Origin: Syntrophomonadaceae bacterium
GTDB taxonomy: Bacteria; Bacillota; Dethiobacteria; DTU022
Reading direction: 5' to 3'
NCBI GenBank assembly: GCA_007121075.1
Contig: SKMK01000058.1
Span: 1-59,590, forward strand
DNA: 59,590 nucleotides
Below are positions 44,768 through 54,430 of the stretch, in pieces (positions within the stretch are counted from its first letter, which is position 1; every line of letters starts with the position of its first letter). Position numbers and translations under genes: made by a program. The notes beneath the pieces were generated by a model, which saw nothing but the letters and a program-made list of their open reading frames with translations, did not search any database and was not told the DNA's origin.

Positions 44768-45340
44768 TCACCTCGATAAATACTTATTTCCGGTTATTAT
44801 AAAGCGCAGGCATTTATCCTGTGCCGAGGATATGCCAATGCGTGGTGTACTTTGAATGGGCAGCATATCCGGCCGGGCCGGGTTCTCTGCCAGGTATAAC
44901 GGTTTTTGGTTCAAATCATGGCCGTCCAGGCTCCTGTCAATGGCAAAAGCCTGGCACAGCTTGCCCGGGCCGCTGGCCAGGTTTTTATCCGGGCAGCCCT
45001 CACCCCGGCGCTTGCGCATCAGCTCCAGGCCTTCGGCCGGCTCTGCCGCCCTGACCAAAACTGCCTCGCCTTTGCCTTCCGGCCCGGTAACCACGTTGAA
45101 GCAGTGATAGTTGCCGTAGATAAAGTAAACATAAGCAATACCGGGCGGCCCGAACATGGTTGCATTGCGCCTGGTCCTGCCCCGGGAGGCATGGCAGGCC
45201 GGATCATTGTTGCTCAGGTAAGCTTCAGTTTCAACAATAATCCCGGAAACCAGGCCTTCTCCTGTAACCCGGCACAGGTACATGCCCAGCAGTTTACGGG
45301 CTGCTTCAACTGTGTTATGTTCTAGAACTTCTTTTTCCAC
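44768..45340 (-). CDS. 3-methyladenine DNA glycosylase (AAG/MPG family)
   Basis: This enzyme removes alkylated purines in base excision repair. Motifs: LLGMYLCRV, GIIVETEAYLSNNDPACHASRGRT with the catalytic Glu, NATMFGPPGIAYVYFIYGNYHCFNVV, GPGKLCQAFAID. 190 residues is the family size. GTG start. It is separated from mutS2 by 6 nt and lies on the same strand. Confidence 0.94.
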   Translation of the reverse strand: MEKEVLEHNTVEAARKLLGMYLCRVTGEGLVSGIIVETEAYLSNNDPACHASRGRTRRNATMFGPPGIAYVYFIYGNYHCFNVVTGPEGKGEAVLVRAAEPAEGLELMRKRRGEGCPDKNLASGPGKLCQAFAIDRSLDGHDLNQKPLYLAENPARPDMLPIQSTPRIGISSAQDKCLRFIITGNKYLSR

Positions 45341-45467
45341 CGGCGTTTATTAGCACCTTTCTCCAACCTGGCAGGCAGCTTTGACAGTTACTTTTCCCGG
45401 GCAGGATAACACACTCTGTTTCCATATTAACCTTTAAATTTGGGTTTGATCAAATCTTCAGCCTGCA

Positions 45468-45545
45468 TATAAAAAGCCGGTTTACCCCGGGAACAGCCTG
45501 CCGGCCAAATGTCAGCAGCCCAACAGAAACCGGTAAAACCAGCTT
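45468..45545 (-). terminator. Terminator after cvpA
   Basis: On the minus strand AAGCTGGTTTTACC pairs with GGTAAACCGGCTT (one bulge and one G-U), enclosing a further G/C-rich hairpin and followed by TTTTTAT. It begins just past the cvpA stop. The rest of the 45341-45548 gap is featureless. Confidence 0.6.
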
Positions 45546-45548
45546 AAA

Positions 45549-46118
45549 TCAACTGTTAAAGTTAAGGTAGTAATCAACAGCCAGCTCTTTTACTTTTTCA
45601 AACAGGGGCGTGAAATAGTGGTCGGTAATGAAAGCAACTTCCGAATTTTCGATGGCCTCCATGAAAAACTGGAGGGGGATAATCGAAACAACCGCCACGA
45701 TAATATAAACAAAGACAGCCCCGACTATCACTCCCAGGATTGCGCCCCCGATCCGGTTGAAAAAGCCAATTACCGGGATGCGGTTAATCCACCGGAAGCC
45801 GCTGGAAAAAAGCCGGAAAACAATGCTTAAGATCAGGAACAGGGCCAAAAAGGCCAGAACCCCTCCGATAAACTGGGGCATTTGTTCCAGGGCAACTTCC
45901 AGACCCATGTTTTCAATCAGCTCATGATGGGGTATAATGTTTTCCGGGTTTATGTATTCGGCCAGTGACTCGCTGAACAGCCTGCCCCCCCAGAAAGAAA
46001 GGATAATCACCACGATAAAACCGAAAATATCAAACAGCTGCTTAACCATACCCCGCGAAAAACCGCTGGCCAGGTGCAGGAAAAAAACAATCAACAATAA
46101 GATGTCAAGCCAGTTCAT
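45549..46118 (-). CDS. CvpA family membrane protein
   Basis: Four predicted membrane helices (LDILLLIVFFLHLASGF, DIFGFIVVIILSFWG, GVLAFLALFLILSIVF, AILGVIVGAVFVYIIVAVVSII) with the NRIGGAILG loop typical of the CvpA/YshB group. Its role is poorly defined. The ATG shares a base with the zapA stop (TAATG). The order zapA-cvpA-mutS2 is common in Firmicutes; here a glycosylase gene is inserted. Confidence 0.85.
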   Translation of the reverse strand: MNWLDILLLIVFFLHLASGFSRGMVKQLFDIFGFIVVIILSFWGGRLFSESLAEYINPENIIPHHELIENMGLEVALEQMPQFIGGVLAFLALFLILSIVFRLFSSGFRWINRIPVIGFFNRIGGAILGVIVGAVFVYIIVAVVSIIPLQFFMEAIENSEVAFITDHYFTPLFEKVKELAVDYYLNFNS

Positions 46119-46390
46119 TATCCATCACCATTTTCCCGTTGATGTCCAAATTGAGCGGGATCATCCTTCCGGTTTTCTTTAAGCCTGAGCAGTTCATCGG
46201 CCAGGTTGACAGCAGCCAGGACAGCGATCTTTTGCTTGTTCATCTGAACGTTTTTTTCAGCCAGTGATTTCATCAACTGGTCCACGTAACGCCCCACTCT
46301 GTACATATCTTCAGTTGAGGAAGAACCTTTCAAGATATATTCTTCCCCCATGATATTGACCGTGACCCTGTTTTTACCCTGCTCTTCCAT
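46118..46390 (-). CDS. zapA: Cell division protein ZapA
   Basis: 90 residues: VTVNIMGEEYILKGSSSTEDMYRVGRYVDQLM forms the ZapA head, then a helix (KIAVLAAVNLADELLRL) for the coiled coil. It bundles FtsZ filaments. ATG start. Conserved position between pheT and cvpA. Confidence 0.92.
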   Translation of the reverse strand: MEEQGKNRVTVNIMGEEYILKGSSSTEDMYRVGRYVDQLMKSLAEKNVQMNKQKIAVLAAVNLADELLRLKENRKDDPAQFGHQRENGDG

Positions 46391-46470
46391 TAGATTAGCC
46401 CGCTTTCGTGTAAAAAGCCGGAATTTCCATTATTTTTGTATTCGAGATAAGGCCAGGGATTTCCTGCCTG

Positions 46471-48882
46471 TTAACTGCGCAGTACTGCACCCAGTTCAAA
46501 AAGGGCATTTTGAATCTCTTCCTGGGCCCGGTTAATTTCAGCCTCGGTCAGAGTTCTCTCGTCCCTCCTGAAAGTTATTGAATAAGCCAGGCTCCGTTTA
46601 CCCTCCGGGATCTGCTTGCCTTCATAAAGGTCGAACAGCTTAACCTGGCTGACCAGATCGCCCCCGGCTTCCCTGATCGCCTTTTCAAGTTTATCGGCCG
46701 GAATCTCTTTTGGCACCACTATGGCCAGGTCCCTCTTTGCGGCGGGATAACGGGGCAAAGGTGCCACCCGGGGAACCAGGTTTGCCTTTTCGCAAAGCAG
46801 GGCTAAATCAATTTCAGACACTGTTACCGGCTGGTCAATCTCCCAGGCTTCTGCCACATCCGGGTGAACCTGACCCAGGTAACCAACTTCCCTGCCTTTG
46901 ATCTTGATCAAAGCACACCGGGCTGGATGGCTAAAGGGCATCGCTTCAGGGATAAAACTGACCTCTTCCACCTGAAGGCGTTTGAACAGCGCTTCCAGAG
47001 CTCCCTTGATGGCAAAGAAATCCGTTTCCCGGGAAGGATCGACCCAGTTTGGCTCCGGGATTTGCCCGGTGACGGCAATGCCCAGCTTCATTCTTTCTTC
47101 GGGTAAACCTTCCAGTGGCAGCGACTGTGCTTCAAAAACCGCCCCCATTTCAAAGAGCATCTGGTTAAGCTCACGGTGGCTGTAATTATGCTGGACCGTC
47201 TTCAGCAATCCGGGCAATAATGTGGTGCGCATTACGGCCTGTTCTTCCGAAAAAGGGTTCTGGACCGGGATCGGTTTCATCCTCGGGTCGTCGTCCGGGA
47301 ACCTCAGCCTGACCAGGGTGGAAGGATTAATAAAGGAATAGGTTATACATTCATGGTAGCCGCAGGCGGTGAGGACGTCCCGGGTTAAATCCTGCACTCT
47401 TTCATCATAAGATTTAACGTTGCCCAGCAGTTCTCCCCGGGGCAGGGTAACCGGGATCTTGTCATAACCGTACAGCCGGGCCACTTCCTCTATGATATCT
47501 TCTTCTATGGCCACATCGCCGCGCCGCAGAGGAACGGTTATATCCAGGGTTCCTTCTTGATTATTATTTACGGCAATGCCGAGTTTCGACAGCAGATCCA
47601 CAACCATATCTTTGTCTAACTCCAGGCCCAGCACCCGGTTGATTTTTTCTGGATTAACCCTGATCTCTGTTTCATGGACGGGAGCTTCGTTTTGATCAAT
47701 TAGGCCTCGCAGCACCGTTCCTCCAGTCAACTCATGCATCAACAGGGCGGCCCGATCCTGTGCCCAGGTTACGGCTTCCGGGTTTACCCCTTTTTCAAAG
47801 CGCTGCGAGGCCTCAGACGGCAGGTTGTAGCGGCGGGCGGTGCGCCTGATGCTGGTCGGGTTAAAGGCAGCCGCCTCAATCAGCACCATCTTCGTGGAAT
47901 CGTTAATCTCGGTATCCTCCCCGCCCATCACACCGGCCAGGGCTACCGGACGGGTGCCGTCAGTTATGACCAGGGCTTCCGGGGTAAGTTTACGCTCAAC
48001 ACCATCTAAGGTAACTATTTTTTCCCCTTCCTGCGCCCTCCTGACCAGGATTTCGCCGCTTTTAAGCAGGTCCAGGTCAAAAGCGTGCAGGGGCTGGCCA
48101 AATTCCCACATGACGTAGTTGGTTATATCAACCACATTGTTGATAGGCCGGATTCCGGCTTTTAACAGCCTCAGCTGCATCCAGAGCGGTGATCTGCCGA
48201 TGGTAATCTCATCTACAGCCCGGACCGTATAGCGGGGACAGAGTTCGCTGTCCACTATAGCCACCTTTAAAGACTCCTCCAGGGACGGCCCCTTTTCAGA
48301 AGGAGTTAGGCGGGGCATCTTTACTTCTTTTCCGGTCAGGGCCGCAATCTCATGGGCGACCCCGATCATGCTCAGGCAGTCGGGACGATCGGGGGTCAGC
48401 TCAAGGACAAGAATTTTGTCCCCAAAACCCAGGAGCTCATCCACCGGATCACCGATTTTTGAAGCCCGGTCCAGGATCAATATTTCCTCCTCCGAGCCCA
48501 GCTCCAGCCCCAGTTCCTGAGCCGAACAAATCATCCCCGGTGAAGTAACGCCGTGAATATCAGTTGCTTCGATAATGCGCCCGCCCGGCAGCTCCGCCCC
48601 GGGCCTGGCCGTGGGAACCTTGTCCCCAACCTGCATATTCTTGGCCCCGCAAACTATTTTCAAGGTTTCCTCCCCGATATCGGTGTCGACCAGTGTTAAA
48701 TTGCTCCGTCCAGGGTGTGATTCCAGGCCCTTTACTTCACCGACCACCACGGACGGCAGAGAGGAGCCAAAGGTTTCTACAGCCTCCACCTCTACGCCGG
48801 ACAGGGTCAATAGATCGGCCACCTCTTCGGCAGATTTGCCCGGGTCGATATACTCTTTAAGCCACTCATATGATACGCGCAT
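46471..48882 (-). CDS. pheT: Phenylalanyl-tRNA synthetase beta subunit
   Basis: The large subunit of PheRS. N-terminal B1 and tRNA-binding EMAP-like domain (VVVGEVKGLESHP), B3/B4 editing region (RPINNVVDITNYVMWEFGQPLHAFD), B5, core, and a C-terminal ferredoxin-fold anticodon-binding domain (APLPRYPAAKRDLAIVV). About 803 residues. The start is ATG at 48882 with GGAGAG upstream; an in-frame codon seven residues earlier is unlikely. Downstream of pheS under one T-box. Confidence 0.97.
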   Translation of the reverse strand: MRVSYEWLKEYIDPGKSAEEVADLLTLSGVEVEAVETFGSSLPSVVVGEVKGLESHPGRSNLTLVDTDIGEETLKIVCGAKNMQVGDKVPTARPGAELPGGRIIEATDIHGVTSPGMICSAQELGLELGSEEEILILDRASKIGDPVDELLGFGDKILVLELTPDRPDCLSMIGVAHEIAALTGKEVKMPRLTPSEKGPSLEESLKVAIVDSELCPRYTVRAVDEITIGRSPLWMQLRLLKAGIRPINNVVDITNYVMWEFGQPLHAFDLDLLKSGEILVRRAQEGEKIVTLDGVERKLTPEALVITDGTRPVALAGVMGGEDTEINDSTKMVLIEAAAFNPTSIRRTARRYNLPSEASQRFEKGVNPEAVTWAQDRAALLMHELTGGTVLRGLIDQNEAPVHETEIRVNPEKINRVLGLELDKDMVVDLLSKLGIAVNNNQEGTLDITVPLRRGDVAIEEDIIEEVARLYGYDKIPVTLPRGELLGNVKSYDERVQDLTRDVLTACGYHECITYSFINPSTLVRLRFPDDDPRMKPIPVQNPFSEEQAVMRTTLLPGLLKTVQHNYSHRELNQMLFEMGAVFEAQSLPLEGLPEERMKLGIAVTGQIPEPNWVDPSRETDFFAIKGALEALFKRLQVEEVSFIPEAMPFSHPARCALIKIKGREVGYLGQVHPDVAEAWEIDQPVTVSEIDLALLCEKANLVPRVAPLPRYPAAKRDLAIVVPKEIPADKLEKAIREAGGDLVSQVKLFDLYEGKQIPEGKRSLAYSITFRRDERTLTEAEINRAQEEIQNALFELGAVLRS

Positions 48883-48919
48883 CTGGATCTCTCCTCCAAT
48901 CAAAGATCGTTGTACCGGT

Positions 48920-49945
48920 TTAGCTGAATTGTTTTAAGAACCGCAGGTCATTAGAAAAAAAGAGGCGCAGGTCGCCGATGCCATATTTCAGCATTGCAAT
49001 ACGCTCCACACCCATCCCGAAAGCAAAGCCGGTTACCTCCCGCGGGTTGTAACCGGACACTTCCAGGACCCGCGGATGGACCATTCCCGAACCAAGAATT
49101 TCCAACCACCCGGTGTAGCTGCAGGTCCGGCAGCCTTTTCCTCCGCACATGATGCAGGAAATGTCCACCTCGGCGCTGGGTTCGGTAAAGGGAAAAAAGC
49201 TGGGCCGGAACCGCACCCTTTGTTCCGGGCCAAACATCTCCCTGGCAAATAAATCCAGGGTCCCTTTCAGGTCGGCAAAAGTAATATCGGTATCGACCAC
49301 CAGCCCCTCGCACTGGTGAAACATCGGTGAATGGGTGGCATCGTCATCCCGGCGGTACACTTTGCCCAGGCAAATGATGCGCACCGGCAGCTTCGGGGCC
49401 TGCCTTTCCATGGAGCGGATCTGCACCGGCGAGGTATGCGTGCGCAACAGGTACTGATCGGTGATGTAAAAAGAATCCTGCATATCCCGGGCCGGGTGAT
49501 CAGCCGGTATGTTCAGGGCCTCGAAATTATAGTAATCAGTTTCAATATCAGGACCGTAAGCAAGCTGGAAGCCCAGCCCCGTAAATATTTCCTTAATCTC
49601 ATCGATAATCATGGTCAGGGGATGCCTCTGGCCAACAGTGACCGGGCGTCCGGGCAGGGTCACATCGACCCTTTCCTTCTCCCACCTTTCCCGGCGCTGG
49701 GAATCCTGCAAAACCTGTTCCCTGCGTTCAATGGCTCGTTCCAGTTCTTCCCGCAGGGCATTTGCTTTTTTGCCGATCACCGGCCTTTCCTCGGAAGGAA
49801 CACTGCCCAGGCTGCGCAAAAGTTTGGTCAGCTCGCCTTTTTTGCCCAGGAAGCGTACTTTTACCGTTTTTAGTTCCTCCAGGTCATTTGCCTCTTCGAT
49901 CTTGCCCCGCGCTTCGTCTTCCAGTTCTTTTAATTTTTCCAGCAC
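48920..49945 (-). CDS. pheS: Phenylalanyl-tRNA synthetase alpha subunit
   Basis: The catalytic subunit of PheRS. An N-terminal coiled coil, then class II motifs: [31 protein letters not shown] (motif 2 region), [33 protein letters not shown], and [18 protein letters not shown] (motif 3). It also has a [12 protein letters not shown] Cys cluster. GTG at 49945 has GGAGGTG upstream; reading further upstream would run into the T-box terminator. First gene of pheST. Confidence 0.97.
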   Translation of the reverse strand: MLEKLKELEDEARGKIEEANDLEELKTVKVRFLGKKGELTKLLRSLGSVPSEERPVIGKKANALREELERAIERREQVLQDSQRRERWEKERVDVTLPGRPVTVGQRHPLTMIIDEIKEIFTGLGFQLAYGPDIETDYYNFEALNIPADHPARDMQDSFYITDQYLLRTHTSPVQIRSMERQAPKLPVRIICLGKVYRRDDDATHSPMFHQCEGLVVDTDITFADLKGTLDLFAREMFGPEQRVRFRPSFFPFTEPSAEVDISCIMCGGKGCRTCSYTGWLEILGSGMVHPRVLEVSGYNPREVTGFAFGMGVERIAMLKYGIGDLRLFFSNDLRFLKQFS

Positions 49946-49966
49946 TTGTCGACACCTCCGGATAAT

Positions 49967-50225
49967 AAAAAATCCCTCCAAAAGAGGGACGAAAGATAAT
50001 CTTCCGCGGTACCACCCAGTTTAGCTACCGCCTAGCTCGCTTCAAGTCGATAACGGGATTAACCGTATCCAGCCTAACAGGCCCAAAAGCCCTTCGGTGG
50101 AAAGCTCCGGAGCGAATTTCAGCCGGGGGACGCCGGGCCGGCTCACAGTCGAGGCCAGTCCTCCCTTGGCGGCGCCTGTTTCCCTGGTTTACTGCACTCC
50201 TTCATCACTACAGCTATTAAAATAT
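49967..50225 (-). promoter_or_regulatory. T-box leader of pheST (tRNA-Phe, UUC specifier)
   Basis: The minus strand has the antiterminator core CTGGGTGGTACCGCGG and a terminator (TCCCTC / GAGGGA, then TTTTTT, 49967-49989). Stem I has AGTA on the 5' side (GGAGTGCAGTAAACC) and CGGC-TGAAA-TTC-GCTCC on the other, with UUC (Phe) at the specifier position. This fits the pheST genes and supports the same reading in the aroA leader. Confidence 0.92.
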
Positions 50226-50231
50226 AATAGC

Positions 50232-50260
50232 ATTATAGCACTAAGCCCCCGGCTCATCAA
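50232..50260 (-). promoter_or_regulatory. Promoter of the pheST T-box transcript
   Basis: TTGATG, 17 nt, TATAAT on the minus strand, just upstream of stem I. Confidence 0.75.
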
Positions 50261-50281
50261 GACTCAGATGAAGATCCAGAC

Positions 50282-51085
50282 TTATACACTGCGCTGGCGG
50301 ACAATTTCGTACAAAATTACAGCAGAGGCAACGGCCGCATTGAGCGATTCCACCGGGCCGCGCTGGGGAATTGCCACGCTGAGATCGGCCCTGGAAAGCA
50401 GTTCCTCTGCGACGCCTCCCGCTTCATTACCCACAACCAGGGCTGAAGGCGGCCTGAAATCGGCCTGCCAGTATAACTTTTCCGCCCCCGCCGCTGCCGC
50501 AGCCACCTGCACCCCCTTTTGCTGGAGATCAAAGATTAACTGAAACGGGTCCGTAACCTGTTCCACTCGGAGGTGAAAAACAGCCCCGGCCGTGGCCCGC
50601 AGAACCTTGGGGCCGTACGGATCCGTGCTTCCGGAAGTATAATAAACAGTATCTGCTCCCACCGCTGCCGCGGTCCGTATCATGGTCCCCATATTACCGG
50701 GATCTTGAATCCGGTCAAGGAGAACAGCCAGGCCGGGAACAGGATCTAAAATTCCCCCATAACCGGGCCGTTCAAACTTAAAAATGGCGGCAACCGGCTG
50801 GGGGGTTTCGGTATCGGAAATCTTTTTAAATAGATTGATCGGCATTACGTAAAGCCCCGCCCCGGCGGACAGCCTGGACGTTATAAACTTGCTTTCATAT
50901 GCATAATACTCATCGTTAAAAAAAACAGCCTCCGCTTCCAATCCCGCACTAAGCGCTTCATCGACCAGGTTTGGCCCCTCCAGGGCAATCTTCCCGACTT
51001 TTTGCCTGAGGCGCCTGCTGGTTTGCAGCTTGACAAATTCTTTTAACAAAGGATTGCTGGAGCTGTTTAAAGGGACAGGTTCCAC
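50282..51085 (-). CDS. TrmH/SpoU-family RNA methyltransferase
   Basis: A SPOUT-class 2'-O-ribose methyltransferase. An N-terminal SpoU substrate-binding domain (SSNPLLKEFVKLQTSRRLRQ) is followed by the knot: LLDRIQDPGNMGTMIRTAAAVGAD (motif 1), ALVVGNEAGGVAEELL (motif 2), IPQRGPVESLNAAVASAVILYE (motif 3). The target is probably 23S rRNA or tRNA; sequence alone does not decide. GTG start with GGAGTGAACGCAG upstream. It commonly precedes pheST in Firmicutes. Confidence 0.93.
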   Translation of the reverse strand: MEPVPLNSSSNPLLKEFVKLQTSRRLRQKVGKIALEGPNLVDEALSAGLEAEAVFFNDEYYAYESKFITSRLSAGAGLYVMPINLFKKISDTETPQPVAAIFKFERPGYGGILDPVPGLAVLLDRIQDPGNMGTMIRTAAAVGADTVYYTSGSTDPYGPKVLRATAGAVFHLRVEQVTDPFQLIFDLQQKGVQVAAAAAGAEKLYWQADFRPPSALVVGNEAGGVAEELLSRADLSVAIPQRGPVESLNAAVASAVILYEIVRQRSV

Positions 51086-51119
51086 CTGCGTTCACTCCAT
51101 TCAGATTTAGATCCGGCAT

Positions 51120-51141
51120 AAAAATATCTCCCCTCGGAGAT
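51120..51141 (-). terminator. Terminator of infC-rpmI-rplT
   Basis: ATCTCC, GAGG, GGAGAT followed by ATTTTTA on the minus strand, 50 nt after rplT. Confidence 0.65.
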
Positions 51142-51190
51142 TGATTAAGGATACCGGATCCATACCCTTTTTAGAACGCCTGTCATTTTG

Positions 51191-51544
51191 CTAATTGTTT
51201 TCCCTGGCCATCTCGACCAGGCGGGCAAAGGCCTCTTTATCGTTTACAGCCAGCTCGGCCAGGGCTTTCCGGTTGATCTGGACATCTGCTTTTTTCAGGC
51301 CGTTTATGAAACGGCTGTACGAAAGACCGCCAGCCCTGGCAGCAGCATTAATCCGGGCAATCCAGAGCTTGCGGAAATCCCTTTTCCGCTGCTTGCGGTC
51401 CCGGTAAGCATAAGCAAGCGATCTCATCACCTGCTGATTGGCTACCTTGAACGCCTTGCTTTTTACTCCGTAGTAACCCTTGGCCAGTTTTAATACTTTT
51501 TTACGCCTTTTTCTGGCGACATTTCCTCTTTTAGTGCGAGGCAT
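51191..51544 (-). CDS. rplT: 50S ribosomal protein bL20
   Basis: About 117 residues: [25 protein letters not shown], then [23 protein letters not shown] and a C-terminal helix, the complete L20. It is also the autogenous regulator of infC-rpmI-rplT in Firmicutes. The family starts at MPRxKRG, so ATG at 51544 is chosen although GTG and TTG codons lie directly before it. Confidence 0.97.
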   Translation of the reverse strand: MPRTKRGNVARKRRKKVLKLAKGYYGVKSKAFKVANQQVMRSLAYAYRDRKQRKRDFRKLWIARINAAARAGGLSYSRFINGLKKADVQINRKALAELAVNDKEAFARLVEMARENN

Positions 51545-51597
51545 CACCAATCATCCTCTCATTTTAAGCTGTTCAATTATTAAATTGCAAATATAAG

Positions 51598-51615
51598 GGC
51601 ATCCGTGAAGATGCC
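51598..51615 (-). promoter_or_regulatory. Intercistronic hairpin between rpmI and rplT
   Basis: GGCATC, 6-nt loop, GATGCC directly after the rpmI stop. It may tune rplT expression or act as a processing site; no long T run follows. Confidence 0.4.
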
Positions 51616-51807
51616 TTACCTGATTAACTGTTTGACCCGCTTTACATCGGCGGGCTTTACCGTACTCGACTTTCTCAGCCTTCTTTTGCGGGCGGGATTC
51701 TTCTTTCCGAGGAGGTGGCTGGCATAAGCCTGGCTGCGCTTGTATTTTCCTCCTCCTGTTTTTTTAAACCGTTTCGCCGCTCCGCTGTGAATTTTCATTT
51801 TAGGCAT
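51616..51807 (-). CDS. rpmI: 50S ribosomal protein bL35
   Basis: 63 basic residues: [38 protein letters not shown]. Complete L35. GGAAGG precedes the ATG. Middle gene of infC-rpmI-rplT. Confidence 0.97.
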   Translation of the reverse strand: MPKMKIHSGAAKRFKKTGGGKYKRSQAYASHLLGKKNPARKRRLRKSSTVKPADVKRVKQLIR

Positions 51808-51834
51808 TGGAACAACAACCTTCCTCTTTTTTTA

Positions 51835-52344
51835 CTATGATTTAGGAGCTAAAATCATGATCATATTGCGCCCTTCCTGCTTGGCCTGCTTTTCGATCAC
51901 GCCGTAATCGGCAAGCTGGTTCGCCAGGTCCTTGCACAGTTGCTGGGCAATTTCAGGGTGAGTTATTTCCCGGCCCCGAAACATAACGGTTACCTTGATT
52001 TTGTCACCCTTCTGCAAAAACTTCTGGCCTCTTTTTGCCTTGACATCAAAATCATGTTTGTCTATATTAGGGCGTAATTTTATTTCTTTGATCGATGTAG
52101 TTCTTTGCTTTTTTTTCGCTTCGCGTTCTTTTTTGCTTTGCTCATACTTATGTTTTCCATAATCCATCATTCGGCAGACGGGCGGTTTCGCATTGGGGGC
52201 AACATTAACCAGGTCCATTTTCTTTTCCTGGGCCAGCTTTAAAGCTTCATCCGTTTTCATCACCCCAAGTTGATTCCCTTCGGCATCAACAACCCGCACT
52301 TCCCGGGCTTTAATTTGTTCATTCACGAACAAATTTTTACTAAT
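51835..52344 (-). CDS. infC: Translation initiation factor IF-3 (AUU start)
   Basis: 169 residues: ISKNLFVNEQIKAREVRVVD at the N-terminus, then VAPNAKPPVCRMMDYGKHKYEQ, KEIKLRPNIDKHDFDVK and VTVMFRGREITHPE. IF-3 checks start codons on the 30S subunit. An ATT at 52344 has GGAGGTGAAACG upstream and gives the expected ISK... start; the next usable codon is a TTG four codons on. AUU initiation is a known feature of infC that allows feedback by IF-3. Confidence 0.96.
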   Translation of the reverse strand: MSKNLFVNEQIKAREVRVVDAEGNQLGVMKTDEALKLAQEKKMDLVNVAPNAKPPVCRMMDYGKHKYEQSKKEREAKKKQRTTSIKEIKLRPNIDKHDFDVKAKRGQKFLQKGDKIKVTVMFRGREITHPEIAQQLCKDLANQLADYGVIEKQAKQEGRNMIMILAPKS

Positions 52345-52352
52345 ATCGTTTC

Positions 52353-52500
52353 ACCTCCTGAAAAGTTAAAGAGCAGGGATCGCCGCCTGCTCTAAATATC
52401 CGTAAATCATATGGATAAACCCTGCTAACAGTATCGTATACGTTTCAGGGTGAGAAGCGGTTACTTCTTCTTTGGCTGCACTTTTTTTGCCTATTTGACT
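52353..52500 (-). promoter_or_regulatory. L20-type leader of the infC operon
   Basis: The 5' region contains GTAACCGCTTCTCACCCTGA, which resembles the conserved core of L20 leaders. GAGCAGG / CCTGCTC then forms a terminator, followed by TTTAACTTTT. An upstream TTAGCAGGG can pair with CCCTGCT instead, giving the antiterminator. Binding of excess L20 would favour termination. Confidence 0.7.
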
Positions 52501-52522
52501 ATATCAAATTACTTGTTTAAGG

Positions 52523-54430
52523 TCAAATACTTTTTTCATTTATTTCCGTTTTTAGCTTTTCTATGAACACCGGCAGGTTTTCAGCTCCCAGATCACCCTG
52601 GTCGCGGCGGCGCACTGCCACCTGGCCGCTTTCCTCCTCTTTATCGCCCACGATCAGCATGTAGGGGATTTTTTTCACCTGAGCTTCCCGGATCTTGTAC
52701 CCCACCTTTTCATTGCGATCATCAAGGGCAACCCTGAACGAGGCCTCTTTCAGCTGCTCGTAAACTTTGCGGGCATAATCGTGGGTCCTATCGGTCACCG
52801 GTATAACGCTGACCTGGACCGGGGCCATCCACACCGGGAACGCCCCGCCATAATGTTCAATCAAAAGGGCCAGCAGCCTTTCCATGGATCCGTAAATAAC
52901 CCGGTGGATAACTGCCGGACGGTGTCTGTCTCCGTCTTCGCCCACATAGGTCAGATCGAACTTCTCCGGCATCTGGAAATCAAGCTGGATAGTGCCGCAC
53001 TGCCAGCTGCGGCCCAGGCAGTCTTCCAGGTGAAAGTCAATTTTGGGGCCGTAAAAAGCACCGTCGCCTTCATTCAACTTGTAATCTATACTGCGGGAAT
53101 CAAGGACCCTTTCCAGGATGGAAGTGGCTTTATCCCACATTTCCTGGGTGCCCATCGCTTTTTCCGGTTTAGTACTCAACTCAACCCGGTAATTGAAACC
53201 AAAAACGCTATAGAACCGGTCCATCAAGTCGATTACCTCCCCCACCTCGTTTTCGACCTGCGAAGGGAGCATAAAAATATGGGCATCGTCCTGGGTGAAT
53301 GAGCGCACCCGCAGCAGTCCGTGCAAGGTGCCGGAAAGCTCGTGCCGGTGGACTATACCCATCTCGGCGATGCGGCGCGGCAGATCACGGTAGCTGTGCA
53401 TTTTGGAACGAAATACCAGTATCGCTCCGGGGCAGTTCATCGGTTTCACCGCGTAATCCTGTTCGTCAATCCGGGTAAAGTACATATTTTCGCGAAAGTG
53501 ATCCCAGTGTCCCGACTGTTCCCACAAACTGCGGTTTAAAATCAGAGGGGTTTTGATTTCTTCGTAACCGGCCTGGCGGTGTTCCTGGCGCCAGTAGTCG
53601 GTCAGTTCCTGCCAGACAATAGCGCCGTTATTGTGGAGAAAGGGGAACCCGGGCGCTTCTTCGTGCAGGCTGAAAAGCTCCAGCTCCCGGCCCAGTTTGC
53701 GGTGGTCCCTTTTCCTGGCTTCTTCCAGCATGTTCAGGTATTCGTTGAGGCGATCCTTGTCGGGGAAAGCTGTTCCGTAGATCCGCTGAAGCATGGGGTT
53801 GCGCTCATCGCCGCGCCAGTATGCCCCGGCCAACCCGGTCAGCTTAAATGCTTTAACTTTGCCGGTGTGGGGCAAATGAGGACCGGTGCACAGGTCAATA
53901 AAGTCGCCCTGTTCGTAACAGCTGATTATCTCACCTTCGGGCAGTTCGGAAATCAATTCCAGCTTGTAGGGTTCACCCCTTTCCCGGAAAAGTTGTTCCG
54001 CTTCCTCCCTGCTCATCTCCCTGCGCCGGATGGGCAGTTTTTCCTTAATAATTTTTTTCATTTCTTTTTCGATCGTCTTTAAATCATCAGAAGAAATGGG
54101 ATCTTCGAACTCAAAGTCATAATAAAAGCCGTTTTCTATGGCCGGCCCGATCCCCAGCTTAACCCCGGGGTAGAGCCTCTTAACGGCATGGGCCAGGATG
54201 TGGCTGGCCGTATGCCGGTAAACACGAGCTCCCTGAAGTGAGTCAAAATCCACAAAAGCAATTTCGCTGTTCTCCGGTAGAGGAGCATTAAGGTCGCACT
54301 CCTCGCCGTCTATCAGCACGGCCAGCAGTTCTTTATTTCCAGCGGTCTTTTCCCGGTATAAATCCATGCAGGTAGTCCCCTGGGGATAGACAGCTTCTTT
54401 TCCGTTTTCCAGTTTAACTTTTATCTGCAA
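52523..54430 (-). CDS. thrS: Threonyl-tRNA synthetase
   Basis: 635 residues: TGS domain (VYPQGTTCMDLYREK), second additional domain with HTASHILAHAV (editing site), class II core with KPMNCPGAILVFRS (zinc Cys), RHELSGTLHGLLRVRSFTQDDAHIF (motif 2), and GSMERLLALLIEHYGGAFP (motif 3), then the anticodon-binding domain (VSVIPVTDRTHDYARKV). TTG start with GGAGGCGACC upstream. The short upstream gap has no T-box, so this copy is not tRNA-regulated by that route. Confidence 0.97.
   Translation of the reverse strand: MQIKVKLENGKEAVYPQGTTCMDLYREKTAGNKELLAVLIDGEECDLNAPLPENSEIAFVDFDSLQGARVYRHTASHILAHAVKRLYPGVKLGIGPAIENGFYYDFEFEDPISSDDLKTIEKEMKKIIKEKLPIRRREMSREEAEQLFRERGEPYKLELISELPEGEIISCYEQGDFIDLCTGPHLPHTGKVKAFKLTGLAGAYWRGDERNPMLQRIYGTAFPDKDRLNEYLNMLEEARKRDHRKLGRELELFSLHEEAPGFPFLHNNGAIVWQELTDYWRQEHRQAGYEEIKTPLILNRSLWEQSGHWDHFRENMYFTRIDEQDYAVKPMNCPGAILVFRSKMHSYRDLPRRIAEMGIVHRHELSGTLHGLLRVRSFTQDDAHIFMLPSQVENEVGEVIDLMDRFYSVFGFNYRVELSTKPEKAMGTQEMWDKATSILERVLDSRSIDYKLNEGDGAFYGPKIDFHLEDCLGRSWQCGTIQLDFQMPEKFDLTYVGEDGDRHRPAVIHRVIYGSMERLLALLIEHYGGAFPVWMAPVQVSVIPVTDRTHDYARKVYEQLKEASFRVALDDRNEKVGYKIREAQVKKIPYMLIVGDKEEESGQVAVRRRDQGDLGAENLPVFIEKLKTEINEKSI

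Noticed and set aside
49946-49981. Upstream start of pheS
   Set aside because: It lies inside the T-box terminator; GTG 49945 has the GGAGGTG site.
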